This document shows positions 1-8,177 of a DNA stretch of 64,000 nt, one piece after another. The translations under genes were made by a program, and so were the position numbers. This DNA comes from Deltaproteobacteria bacterium (GTDB lineage Bacteria; Myxococcota; Kuafuiibacteriia; Kuafuiibacteriales; Kuafuiibacteriaceae), in contig JADJPE010000005.1 in NCBI GenBank assembly GCA_016713425.1, forward strand, positions 3,782,001 through 3,846,000. Reading direction: 5' to 3'. Each line of letters opens with the position of its first letter. Position 1 is the stretch's first letter. Below the pieces are notes generated by a model. The model did no database searches and was not told the DNA's origin. It saw nothing but the letters and a program-made list of their open reading frames with translations.

Positions 1-120
1 CTCGGCAGGCCTGTCCAGGCGGGGCGTTTCGGTGCCGACATGAAGGTTGAACTGGCGAACGATGGTCCCGTCACGCTCTGGATCGAGCGCGAGGCCGAGC
101 CTGCCCGCTCAGTCCCCTGA
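1..120 (+). CDS. dtd: D-aminoacyl-tRNA deacylase, C-terminal end (partial)
   Basis: The last 39 codons of a gene that enters from the left edge and ends at TGA 118-120. The tail contains GRFGADM followed by NDGPVTLWIE, the C-terminal signature of D-aminoacyl-tRNA deacylase; the NxGPVT segment is the Gly-cisPro motif that reads chirality in the active site. The family enzyme hydrolyses D-aminoacyl-tRNAs in the cytoplasm to keep D-residues out of proteins. The family is about 145-150 residues long, so roughly three quarters lies outside the window. The call rests on this motif pair alone. Confidence 0.8.
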   Translation, partial: LGRPVQAGRFGADMKVELANDGPVTLWIEREAEPARSVP

Positions 121-377
121 ACCTGATCTCGACCGAAGCCCGGCCCCGAAGCGAAGCCCGAAGTGAGAGCCAGGCGAGCCAGGAGATCTGCAGCCTCTCA
201 AAGCGAAAGCTGAAGCGAAGCACCAGTCGGCCGCATTGCGCGATAACTCCATCCTGCGTTCGCTCTACGGGCAGGTCGGGCACATGTCGCCTGGCTGGCC
301 AGAGAAAGTGGTGGCTGACGCACGTGACGCTCAGCAATGGCCAACGCTTCGCGCTTGATTGGCCGGGAGGAAGACTG

Positions 378-2459
378 ATGCCACGGACCGCAACGCCCCT
401 GGGGGCCTCATCTCCACCGCCTGTCCCGATGGCGCCGATGACCTCGGCGCCGGCCGCTTCGGCGCGGGCGCCCGCGCCTCCGGCGGCATCCGATGCCCCG
501 GTATCATCCGCCGGCGCCGCGATCTCATCGCCGTCGGACTCGTTTGGCCCAGCCTCTCGTCCCGGACATTTTTCGGGGTCAACGGCCTCCAGCGATTCGA
601 GGGCGAGGTTCGTTGCCGCGGCTCCTGAATCGTCGTCGCCTGGTGCTGCGCTGTTCGACGTACGGACTGGCCGCGTCAACAACGTGAATGTTCGGCACTA
701 TGTCGGGCCGATCAGCTTCTCTGGCCCTTGGAGGCTCGACAGCACAAGGCTGACGCAGCGCTACGCCGAGTGCCCCGCCCCTGAGCTGTTTGGCGCCGTC
801 ATCATTGGCGAGGGCGAAACGACACGAATCGTGCGCGACAACCAGTTCGTCCTGCCTGCGCTTCCGCATATCGACCCCGAACTCCGGGGCAAGGTGGGGC
901 TCCATCTCTTGTCGACGCAGGACAACGGGACGCCGGAAAGCTGGGGTCAACTCGACGAGACGCTCTATCGGGCGATGGGGATCGAGCCGCCGGCCGATCC
1001 GAGCTTTCATGAGGCGCCCGAGAATTACCACAAGAAGCGCATCTACACGTCGATCCACTTCTGGCATCCTGAGTATTGGAAGAGCCCCGGGCTTCCGGAG
1101 CTGGCCCAAGAGTACTTGGGGACCGAGGCGCGCCAGACGCATGAGGGCGCATATTTGGGCCATGATGAGACCACGAACTCGCCCGAGGGCTATCACGGCC
1201 GTGGTTGGGAGGTCGCAGGCCACAGTGTTGGCTACCCGGCCCACGTGCTCATTTATCGACTGAAAGGCGTCGATCAGGAGACCTACAACTGGAACGGCGT
1301 TTGCGTCGACAAGATGCTCAACAACGGCGTCGAGTTCCCCGGTGACTACAAGAACGACTTCTATCGAACGCGCGACATCAACACGGCGCTGATGTTCTTC
1401 CGCGACTGGATCCTCGCCGGCCCGGAGAGCTATCTGCACACCGACCGGAGCTGGATGACCTACTGCGCTGAGCACAAGAACATCGTGCGCATCATTCAAG
1501 CCAACGTGCCGCAAAATGCCGATGCATACCTCGAGATCTTCGGACCCGAAGACGGACCGAAGCTCTGGGATGCGGTCACCCGACCGGGCGGATGGTTCGA
1601 GCAAAGCCACGGACGCCCGTGGCGCGAAGACTACGAGACGCACTTCACGCCACTTTGGAAGCTCGAAGGCTTACACGGTTATGATCCCGCCCATCCCGAA
1701 ATTCCGTCGGATATCCGTCCCTGGAAAGACCTCGAAGAATACAACGCCCACGATGGGGCCTGGCGTGCCGGTCCTGAAGCTTTGGCGGCGTACATCGACG
1801 CCGGCGGTTTTACCGGCGCCGGAGAGACCAAAGGGCTCCCCTATAAGCCCGAGTCGTCGTCGGATCTAATGATGGATTTCATCGAGACCTATGCCAGCTT
1901 CGAGCAGGCCGGCGGGGTGGTCGCGGCCCTCGCGCTCTTGGCGTTCAAGGACAAAGTCACAGAACGGATGCACATTGACCCGCCGACCTTCATGAAGACC
2001 GCGCTTCCGATCGCCGCTCAACTCGTGGCGCACGAGGCGATGGTGGTGAAGAAAGAAGGCGTCGGCGGCCATCCGGTTCCTCTCGCCGTCTGGGCCAAAG
2101 GCGTGAAGAAGGAAGTCGAGAAGGCGCTTGGACTTGACGACGCGGCCGCGCCCGACGATCCACGTCGAAGGGTGGTGGCTGCGCTGTTGAGCGGCGTCGA
2201 ACAGGTCGACGCCATGGCTGGCGATGGACTCTCGCGGTTCGAGGCGTTTTCGCATTTGCGATCGACGTTGGCGCCGATGCTTGCGGCGGCCAGGGAGCTT
2301 CCTGGTGGTTCGCCGACGGCCGTGTTGCGCAATGCGCCGCCTGGCCTCGCCCCGCGTGCCGTCCAGAACCCTGCGTCTCATCCGACAAGCCCGTTCGTGG
2401 CGATCCAGTATGTGGGGACCGTCCTCGACCAGAAAGATCTCCGCCCGGCCGAGGCCTGA
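378..2459 (+). CDS. Unrecognised 693-aa protein with Pro/Ala-rich N-terminus
   Basis: I do not recognise this family. The frame is open from an alternative GTG at 324, but ATG 378 is preferred because the first codons after it are already low complexity (Ala/Pro/Ser-rich to about residue 95), which suggests a disordered leader. A compact, aromatic-rich region follows (about 110-480) with many Trp, Tyr and His, including SWMTYCAEHKN and GYHGRGWEVAGHSVGY. The Cys-x2-His and the other His residues could be metal ligands or a catalytic site, but this is only a possibility. From about 490 the protein is mostly helical. No signal peptide or membrane segment is visible. The spacer 121-377 after dtd holds no gene. 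Confidence 0.7.
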   Translation: MPRTATPLGASSPPPVPMAPMTSAPAASARAPAPPAASDAPVSSAGAAISSPSDSFGPASRPGHFSGSTASSDSRARFVAAAPESSSPGAALFDVRTGRVNNVNVRHYVGPISFSGPWRLDSTRLTQRYAECPAPELFGAVIIGEGETTRIVRDNQFVLPALPHIDPELRGKVGLHLLSTQDNGTPESWGQLDETLYRAMGIEPPADPSFHEAPENYHKKRIYTSIHFWHPEYWKSPGLPELAQEYLGTEARQTHEGAYLGHDETTNSPEGYHGRGWEVAGHSVGYPAHVLIYRLKGVDQETYNWNGVCVDKMLNNGVEFPGDYKNDFYRTRDINTALMFFRDWILAGPESYLHTDRSWMTYCAEHKNIVRIIQANVPQNADAYLEIFGPEDGPKLWDAVTRPGGWFEQSHGRPWREDYETHFTPLWKLEGLHGYDPAHPEIPSDIRPWKDLEEYNAHDGAWRAGPEALAAYIDAGGFTGAGETKGLPYKPESSSDLMMDFIETYASFEQAGGVVAALALLAFKDKVTERMHIDPPTFMKTALPIAAQLVAHEAMVVKKEGVGGHPVPLAVWAKGVKKEVEKALGLDDAAAPDDPRRRVVAALLSGVEQVDAMAGDGLSRFEAFSHLRSTLAPMLAAARELPGGSPTAVLRNAPPGLAPRAVQNPASHPTSPFVAIQYVGTVLDQKDLRPAEA

Positions 2460-2605
2460 ACCTGGCCTGCTTCGTCGAGCAACGATCGCTATCGCTTTGT
2501 GGTCAACGGTCGTACGCGGACGTATGACCATACCCATCACCATAGGCTTTCTTTGCTGAAGCCGGCTGCCCGCACGGCAATTCTCTGACCACCCTGAGGC
2601 CAAAA

Positions 2606-2680
2606 CGCGAGTGTTGGCGTGTTGAACGCGAGTGTTGGCGCGTTGAACGCGAGTGTTGCCGCGTTGAACGCGAGCGGTGA
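2606..2680 (+). repeat. 21-bp tandem repeat, about 3.5 copies
   Basis: Three full units begin at 2606, 2627 and 2648 (cgcgagtgttg-gcg-ttgaa type), followed by a 12-bp partial copy. The copies differ by single bases. The array lies in the 309-bp spacer between the gene ending at 2459 and the diguanylate cyclase. It stays open in the cyclase frame, giving a repetitive LNASV leader if translation starts upstream at 2619. I see nothing else recognisable in the spacer. Confidence 0.85.
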
Positions 2681-2768
2681 GTGGGTCGCGCACTCACAGA
2701 GGATGCCTCATCCGACCCGCGGGAGGTGTGGCGAGGCTTTCGGATCGCCTAGAATGCCACCGGATCGA

Positions 2769-4199
2769 ATGACCGTTTTGGAAACTACGAGCCGGCCTCC
2801 GGACCGACCGCCTAAGACTGGGCACAGGTCTGGCTCCCTTCTCCGAACAGCGAGGCAGCGCACGCTGGCACTCTTGGCGCTGGCCATCTCGATGACCACG
2901 TTCGAAATCGCGGTGGTCCGTTACCATTCTTCTCGTGCCGGACGATTTGCCTCCATCATCAACCAGGCCGGCCAAGGACGATATCGTGCGTTTCAGCTAC
3001 TTTACCTCTGCGACCGGCTGATCGACGGCTACGACGCCCATGGCGCATCGGTGGCAAAACTCAGTGCACGCAGGCGAGATTTAGACCTCGGGATGCGACA
3101 GCTTCTCGACGTGGAGCATCCTACCAGTGTGACCCGAATGTCGAAGGACGCTGGATTTTGGCTCAACAAAGCCTTTGACCTGTATCGACAGGATGCAGAC
3201 CCCTTGCTCCTGCGGCTCCTCACGCATTCCGAGCACCACGATGACGGGTCGGGAAGGAGAGCGAATCCCACCGAAGATGTGGCGCTGCATCAGGCCTTCC
3301 AGAGGGATCAGGCGATGCTCGGTGACCAGTTGACTCGTTTCGCCGAACTGGTCGACAGGTCGGTGGCCGAACTGGAGCTCGCATCGCAACGAGAAACGGC
3401 AGCGATGGAGCAATACCTCTGGGCGCTCGCCGCGATTCGTATCACGGGCATCATCTTGGCGCTCAGCATACTGGTCTGGCACCTTCGACAGCCGCTGGAC
3501 CGGCTACGCACAGCGATTCGTGCCGTTTCAAACGGCGAATTCGCAAAGCTCAGAATAGGTTCGCATACCCACGAGTTCGAGGAACTCATTTCGGAGTTCA
3601 ACGCGATGACGGCCTCACTTGAGCGCGACTCGGAGAAGCGGTCAGAACTCACCCGGTCGCTTCGAAGACTCTCGACGCGTGACGCGCTCACCGGCCTTTA
3701 TAACCGGCGGACCTTCGAAGACACCCTATCCAAGGAGCGTGAACGTGCTAAGCGCTATGGCACGGCGCTGGCTCTGCTGATGTTCGACGTCGATCACTTC
3801 AAAGGATACAACGACAGCTTCGGCCATCAAGCCGGAGACGAGGCCCTTCGAAGCGTTGGACGTATCGTATCGACCGCCATTCGCGGATCCGACATCGCGT
3901 GTCGCTACGGCGGAGAGGAGTTTGCGGTCATCCTGCCGAATGCCGACGTGGACCAGGCCTCGATCGTGGCCGAGAAGCTCCGCCGGACCATCGCAGAGGC
4001 ACCCATCTCGTCCCTCGACGGGACACCTCTTCCCTCGGTGACCGTGAGCGTCGGGGTGACCGCAACGAACACCAACGATGTCGCGGTCGAAGAGCTCGTC
4101 GCTCGCGCCGACGAAGCGCTCTACCGGGCAAAGGAAGCTGGAAGAAACGTCATCCGCGTCGCCGAGGGGAAGGCGCGCGTCCCAAGCCCTGCCGCGTAG
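2769..4199 (+). CDS. Membrane-bound diguanylate cyclase (GGDEF)
   Basis: Makes cyclic di-GMP from two GTP. In 476 residues the order is: membrane segment 1 (about 35-53), a helical periplasmic sensor region, membrane segment 2 (about 216-236), a HAMP-like linker (about 238-290), and a GGDEF domain to the C-terminus. The active-site loop is GGEEF (381-385), an accepted active variant. RGSD (372-375) sits five residues upstream and matches the RxxD inhibitory site, so product feedback is likely. The metal and substrate segments FDVDHFKGYND and GHQAGDEAL are present. The frame runs upstream to 2619 through the 21-bp repeat; ATG 2769 is preferred because it begins just before the basic stretch of the first membrane helix. 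Confidence 0.92.
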   Translation: MTVLETTSRPPDRPPKTGHRSGSLLRTARQRTLALLALAISMTTFEIAVVRYHSSRAGRFASIINQAGQGRYRAFQLLYLCDRLIDGYDAHGASVAKLSARRRDLDLGMRQLLDVEHPTSVTRMSKDAGFWLNKAFDLYRQDADPLLLRLLTHSEHHDDGSGRRANPTEDVALHQAFQRDQAMLGDQLTRFAELVDRSVAELELASQRETAAMEQYLWALAAIRITGIILALSILVWHLRQPLDRLRTAIRAVSNGEFAKLRIGSHTHEFEELISEFNAMTASLERDSEKRSELTRSLRRLSTRDALTGLYNRRTFEDTLSKERERAKRYGTALALLMFDVDHFKGYNDSFGHQAGDEALRSVGRIVSTAIRGSDIACRYGGEEFAVILPNADVDQASIVAEKLRRTIAEAPISSLDGTPLPSVTVSVGVTATNTNDVAVEELVARADEALYRAKEAGRNVIRVAEGKARVPSPAA

Positions 4200-4221
4200 C
4201 TCGACCGAGCATCGATCGTTG

Positions 4222-6762
4222 TCACCCAGGGGCTTCTGAAGCTGAGGCTTCTTGGGTCTCGAGCTCCGCCGCGACCGAGCCCGTTTGGCTCGGGGGCTTC
4301 GTTCCGCTCGCGGCCGGTGATCGCTTCTGTGCGAGTACGACGCCGGTTCCGACTTGGACGTGCCAGAGACTCGGGTGTTGGGCGGAACGGAACTCGCCCT
4401 CGTGAGACAAGCCTTGCTCGTCCACGCACAAGGACTCGCCGTCCACGATGAGCGTCCACGGTTCACCCTCGGGCAACCGAAAGGCGGCGGATCGAGACGG
4501 GTGTCCATTCAGAAGAATCAGGAGGTTCGCGTCGGCCCAAGGATGGGGCTCGGACTTGGCCTCGGGCCGGTGTCGTGGCCTTGAGTCGGCGCGGGCAGGC
4601 GGTTTTCGTCGCCACCGATCCAAGAAACGTCTCCATCCTGACGGTCCGGAGGGTCGCGCCGCTTGGCCCGATGCGAGGACCGCGGGCAAGGACGTGGATG
4701 ATGCGGTCGACGTGGATGATGCGGCCGATGTCGCGGATGGGTTTGGCGGCCGCAACATGAAGCCGATGGCATTGTGATTGTCGTCCCGAGGATAGCCCTC
4801 GGGGTAGACCCAAAGGATGTCCTCGTGCGTGAGGAGGCGGTCGTACTTGAAGTGCGGAAGCGCGCGACGCAGAGCGATCGCGCGTACGTGCGCCTCGATG
4901 AGCCCACTTTCTTCGTGCTCGTCTTTCAGCGCCCAGTTCAGCCAATTGATCTCGTTGTCTTGATTCCAGGTGTCGCGCCACCCGTTCTTGTCGTGCATGA
5001 ACTCGTGGCCTTGGGTGAGCATCGGGATGCCTTGCGCGAACAGAACGACGAGCGCGCCGAGGAACTGTCGCTTCGGATCTTTGCCGACCAGATGTGCGAA
5101 GGCGTATTCGTCGTGCGACGTGATGCTGTTGACGCTCTGTCCAGGACGGTCGGTGAAGCCGCGTGTCCCGTCATGGACGCTGCCGCAGAGGCCGTTCATG
5201 AGGACATTGCGGTTCTCGTCGTTGGCGCGTCCGGTGATGAAGGCAAGCGCGGCATTGCGAAAGTCATCGTTCCAGATGGCCCAGCGCGTGTTCCTCAGAA
5301 CGCCGCGCATTGCTTCCTTTCCCCAGCGAGCGCGCGTGTGATCGTAGGCCCAGGGTTCGGCGAATAGGAAGACGCCTTGGGGTAGCACACGATCGATCTC
5401 GAGCAACGTCCGTACATCGAGAAGCGCGGCGAGGTCGAACCGAAAGCCATCCACGTGATAGTTCGTAACGAAGTTTAGGAGCGTATCCACGATCAGCTTG
5501 CGTACCATGGGCCGCTCGCTCGCCAGCTCGTTGCCGGTGCCCGAACCGTTGTGGTCGTGCTGTTCGTCCTCCGTCAGGCGGTAGTAGTAGCCACGGTCCA
5601 AGATTTTGAAGTGAAGGCGATCGTCATTCGACGTGTGGTTGTAGACGACGTCCATGATGACGGGAATGCCGGCTTGGTGCAGCGCATCGATGGCTGCTTT
5701 GAGCTCACGGTTCGCGTGAACGGGTGTGGTTGCGTAGCGCGTCGTCGGCGCGTTGTAGAAGGTCGTCGAGTAGCCCCAGTGACCGCCGAAGAACGGGTCA
5801 AACTCTTGGATCGGGAGCAACTCGAGCGCGACGCCGAGTCGCTTGAGGTGGTCGAGGACCGGGGTTGACGCAAGCCCTCGGTAGGTTCCGCGCTCATGGG
5901 GTGTGAGCGACTCGGTGAGAGCGCTGAGGTCCTTGACGTGTGTTTCGTAGATGACCAGCGCGCTCGGGTCGGGGCGGCAGAAGTCTTGGTCGCGCCAATC
6001 GTAGTGAAGGTCAGCGAACCCTGACATGGGAGGCCCTGAATCTCGTCTCTCTCCTGGCGCCTCCAAGACGAGGTGCGCGTAGGGATCGGCGATGGTTGAC
6101 CGCGCGGGGCCCGAAGGTGAATCGAAGGTCACCTCGAAGCCATAAGCTCGACCGACCAACGTACGCCAACGTGCCCAGAAGGTGGTACGCCAGGTCCCAA
6201 CTGCATCGGGGCGCATGGGGCGGACCTGAGGCTTGCCGCGCCTTCGATGGATCACCAGCGAGACGTTGGTCGCCTTCGGGGCAAAAAGACGCACGCCGAC
6301 GCGGCTCATTCTCAGCTTCAGGCCCAGGCCGAGAGTCAGGCTGACGTCGCGTCGAATGACCCCCATCTGTTCGTCGCTGACGAGGCTCTCTGGCACAACG
6401 TCGGTGGGGCTCGAGTCGCCGTGTCGAAGCCGCGTCCATGGAAGAAACCGCGTCCATGGAAGAAACCGCGTCCGCACCGTTCGCGTGAACGATCCTCCCG
6501 GCGGCTTGGTCGGGACCGACGGATCGATCGGACCATCATGGACCATCGTCTCCTCGATTCCGCCTCTTCTCCTCTTCCGGAAGCAAACCGTTGCGGTTGC
6601 CGGCTGGCCGGCATGGGTATGCTCCCACCAGGGCAGACGTTCCGTCAGGACCGTTTCGGTGTCCGCGATCTTCTTGGTTCCTGGCGTGGGGCCGGAGGCC
6701 TCGGCGGAGGAGGGGATTCGGACCAAGGCGCTCGTGGCCGGCGTGGGCGAGGTCCCCTTCAT
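4222..6762 (-). CDS. GH13 glycogen-debranching/pullulanase-type glycosidase
   Basis: Predicted to cleave alpha-1,6 (or alpha-1,4) bonds of glycogen-like glucans in the cytoplasm. With ATG at 6762 the protein is 846 aa. An N-terminal beta-sandwich of CBM48 type (VRLFAPKATNVSLV, DPYAHLV) precedes a GH13 barrel. The catalytic residues can be seen: nucleophile Asp443 in DGFRFDLAALLD, acid/base Glu469 in FLFAEPW, and transition-state Asp551 in SITSHDEY; region I is MDVVYNHTS. A 60-residue Ser/Thr/Arg linker precedes the C-terminal beta domain. The first about 130 residues are low complexity and include a duplicated FLPWTR from an 18-bp tandem repeat (6431-6466), so ATG at 6366 (MGVIRRDV) is a realistic alternative start. 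It converges with the cyclase gene. Confidence 0.88.
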   Translation of the reverse strand: MKGTSPTPATSALVRIPSSAEASGPTPGTKKIADTETVLTERLPWWEHTHAGQPATATVCFRKRRRGGIEETMVHDGPIDPSVPTKPPGGSFTRTVRTRFLPWTRFLPWTRLRHGDSSPTDVVPESLVSDEQMGVIRRDVSLTLGLGLKLRMSRVGVRLFAPKATNVSLVIHRRRGKPQVRPMRPDAVGTWRTTFWARWRTLVGRAYGFEVTFDSPSGPARSTIADPYAHLVLEAPGERRDSGPPMSGFADLHYDWRDQDFCRPDPSALVIYETHVKDLSALTESLTPHERGTYRGLASTPVLDHLKRLGVALELLPIQEFDPFFGGHWGYSTTFYNAPTTRYATTPVHANRELKAAIDALHQAGIPVIMDVVYNHTSNDDRLHFKILDRGYYYRLTEDEQHDHNGSGTGNELASERPMVRKLIVDTLLNFVTNYHVDGFRFDLAALLDVRTLLEIDRVLPQGVFLFAEPWAYDHTRARWGKEAMRGVLRNTRWAIWNDDFRNAALAFITGRANDENRNVLMNGLCGSVHDGTRGFTDRPGQSVNSITSHDEYAFAHLVGKDPKRQFLGALVVLFAQGIPMLTQGHEFMHDKNGWRDTWNQDNEINWLNWALKDEHEESGLIEAHVRAIALRRALPHFKYDRLLTHEDILWVYPEGYPRDDNHNAIGFMLRPPNPSATSAASSTSTASSTSLPAVLASGQAARPSGPSGWRRFLDRWRRKPPARADSRPRHRPEAKSEPHPWADANLLILLNGHPSRSAAFRLPEGEPWTLIVDGESLCVDEQGLSHEGEFRSAQHPSLWHVQVGTGVVLAQKRSPAASGTKPPSQTGSVAAELETQEASASEAPG
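6431..6466. repeat. 18-bp perfect tandem duplication
   Basis: Two identical 18-bp units (cgcgtccatggaagaaac) at 6431-6448 and 6449-6466. They are in frame with the N-terminal extension of the GH13 gene and give a doubled RFLPWT. This suggests the extension is either non-coding or under weak constraint. Confidence 0.85.
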
Positions 6763-7029
6763 GTGGCGCCTGTTTACCAGAGCAGGCGAGGACCGCCCAC
6801 GTCGGATAAGTGCGCATCGTTGAGTTCTCAGTGAAAGATCTCGGTGAGAGATGGGGGCCCGTGTGTGTGTGGGGGCGTATACCCGCACGAGGCTTGGTTT
6901 CCTTGGCGGTCGTGCTCCACCGTGTCGGGCGGTCTCTGGGGCTCGATCGTGGGTCTCGGTCGCCCGTCTCTTGGGAAACCTGTTGGCAGGAATGGACTTG
7001 TGCTATTCGGTGGTTCGGGAGTGACCCGA

Positions 7030-8082
7030 ATGAGCAACAGCCAAGGAAACGGCAGGCGGCCACCACCTCAGGACGACCGAACGCTGCTCGATCCGTTGAA
7101 CGCCGAGGAACTCAAGGCCCTGCGCGAGGCCCGACAACGGGTTCAGGTTCAGGCTCGGGGAAGCGCGGTCGCGCATCACATGGTGGTCGGGCCGGATGCG
7201 GGCGAGGACATCGGTGATGCGCCGACGAGGGCCACCCCCTCGCTGCCGAGCTTTGACGGTCGCGGCACATCCATCGACAGCATTCAAACCGGATCGGGCC
7301 CGGTCGATGCCATGTCGGCTCGTTCCGTCGACCCTGCAATGCGGGGCGCATCGGGGGCGGGCGGCCGATCGGCGGAGTCGGCCGGGGCGCCATCCGCGGA
7401 CGGCACGGGCAAGCCGGCTGCTTTCGGCGAGAACACACTTCTTTGGATGCAGCCACCGAAGATCGTGCGCGAGGCCGCCCAGTCGACGGCCGGCATCGTG
7501 ACCGGAGATCTGCTTTCGAAGCCGGGCGAAGTGCGGATGCGGCGCATCAAGACCGCGGGCCTGTTCGCGGTGCTTGGCGCGGTGGCGGTGGCCCTGGTGC
7601 TTGCGAGTCGTCAGACTGACCGCGGTGTCATCGAATTGCACTCGAATCCCGAGAAGGCCACGGTCATCATCGATGGGCACCCGCAGTCCGAGGTTTCGCC
7701 CGTCAAGCTCACGCTTCCCGTTGGCGCACACGAGATTCGTCTCGAGCTCGAAGGTCACAAGCCGGTGACGCTCGCGCTCGACGTCAAGAAGAGCGACGAG
7801 GCCGAGCGCCACGAGATCGATCTCGTGCCCATCAGCAAACCAGGCCTGATGACCGTGGCGATCGAGGTCCAGCCGGTGGCGGCTCGGATCACCGTGAACG
7901 GTCAGGAGTACTTGGGCAAACGGAAGCTGATGGTGCCCAACCTGGACCCGAAAGCGGCACACAAGATCGTCGTAGAGGCCGGCGGATATGTGAAAGTCGA
8001 GCAAGAGATCCCCGCCGACCAGCTCAAGGCTACCTATACGTTCGTGATGCAGCGCGACGGTGACGGCAAGCCAGCACAGTAG
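7030..8082 (+). CDS. Single-pass membrane protein with PEGA-like domains
   Basis: A 350-aa protein. The cytoplasmic half (1-170) is disordered and polar. One transmembrane helix lies at about 175-193 (TAGLFAVLGAVAVALVL). Outside it follow two beta-rich repeats of PEGA type: GVIELHSNPEKATVIIDG with PVKLTLPVGAHEIRLELEGHKP, then a second copy ending HKIVVEAGGYVKVEQEI. PEGA domains are surface or periplasmic beta modules, often attached to Ser/Thr kinases in this group of bacteria. ATG 7030 is chosen because a longer frame (to 6844) reads a Cys/Gly-rich stretch without clear coding character. The gene is followed at 95 bp by a histidine kinase in the same direction. Confidence 0.75.
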   Translation: MSNSQGNGRRPPPQDDRTLLDPLNAEELKALREARQRVQVQARGSAVAHHMVVGPDAGEDIGDAPTRATPSLPSFDGRGTSIDSIQTGSGPVDAMSARSVDPAMRGASGAGGRSAESAGAPSADGTGKPAAFGENTLLWMQPPKIVREAAQSTAGIVTGDLLSKPGEVRMRRIKTAGLFAVLGAVAVALVLASRQTDRGVIELHSNPEKATVIIDGHPQSEVSPVKLTLPVGAHEIRLELEGHKPVTLALDVKKSDEAERHEIDLVPISKPGLMTVAIEVQPVAARITVNGQEYLGKRKLMVPNLDPKAAHKIVVEAGGYVKVEQEIPADQLKATYTFVMQRDGDGKPAQ

Positions 8083-8103
8083 CTGCGTGCTCCAGCCCTA
8101 GCG

Positions 8104-8127
8104 TTAGCCTTAGCCTTAGCCTTAGCC
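8104..8127 (+). repeat. (TTAGCC)4 hexanucleotide array
   Basis: Four perfect TTAGCC units in the 95-bp spacer between the PEGA gene and the histidine kinase. It belongs to a group of 6-bp arrays scattered through the window. Confidence 0.9.
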
Positions 8128-8177
8128 TACGACCGTGGCGGTCGTCGGACCTCGGTAGACGTGTTAGGGTTGCCAGC

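Noticed and set aside
579..1643. Long minus-strand frame opposite the gene at 378
   Set aside because: Arg/Val-rich shadow without family features; the plus-strand frame has the better protein character.
8104..8127. Telomere-like TTAGCC array
   Set aside because: Only four units, internal to the sequence, and one of many unrelated 6-bp arrays in the window.
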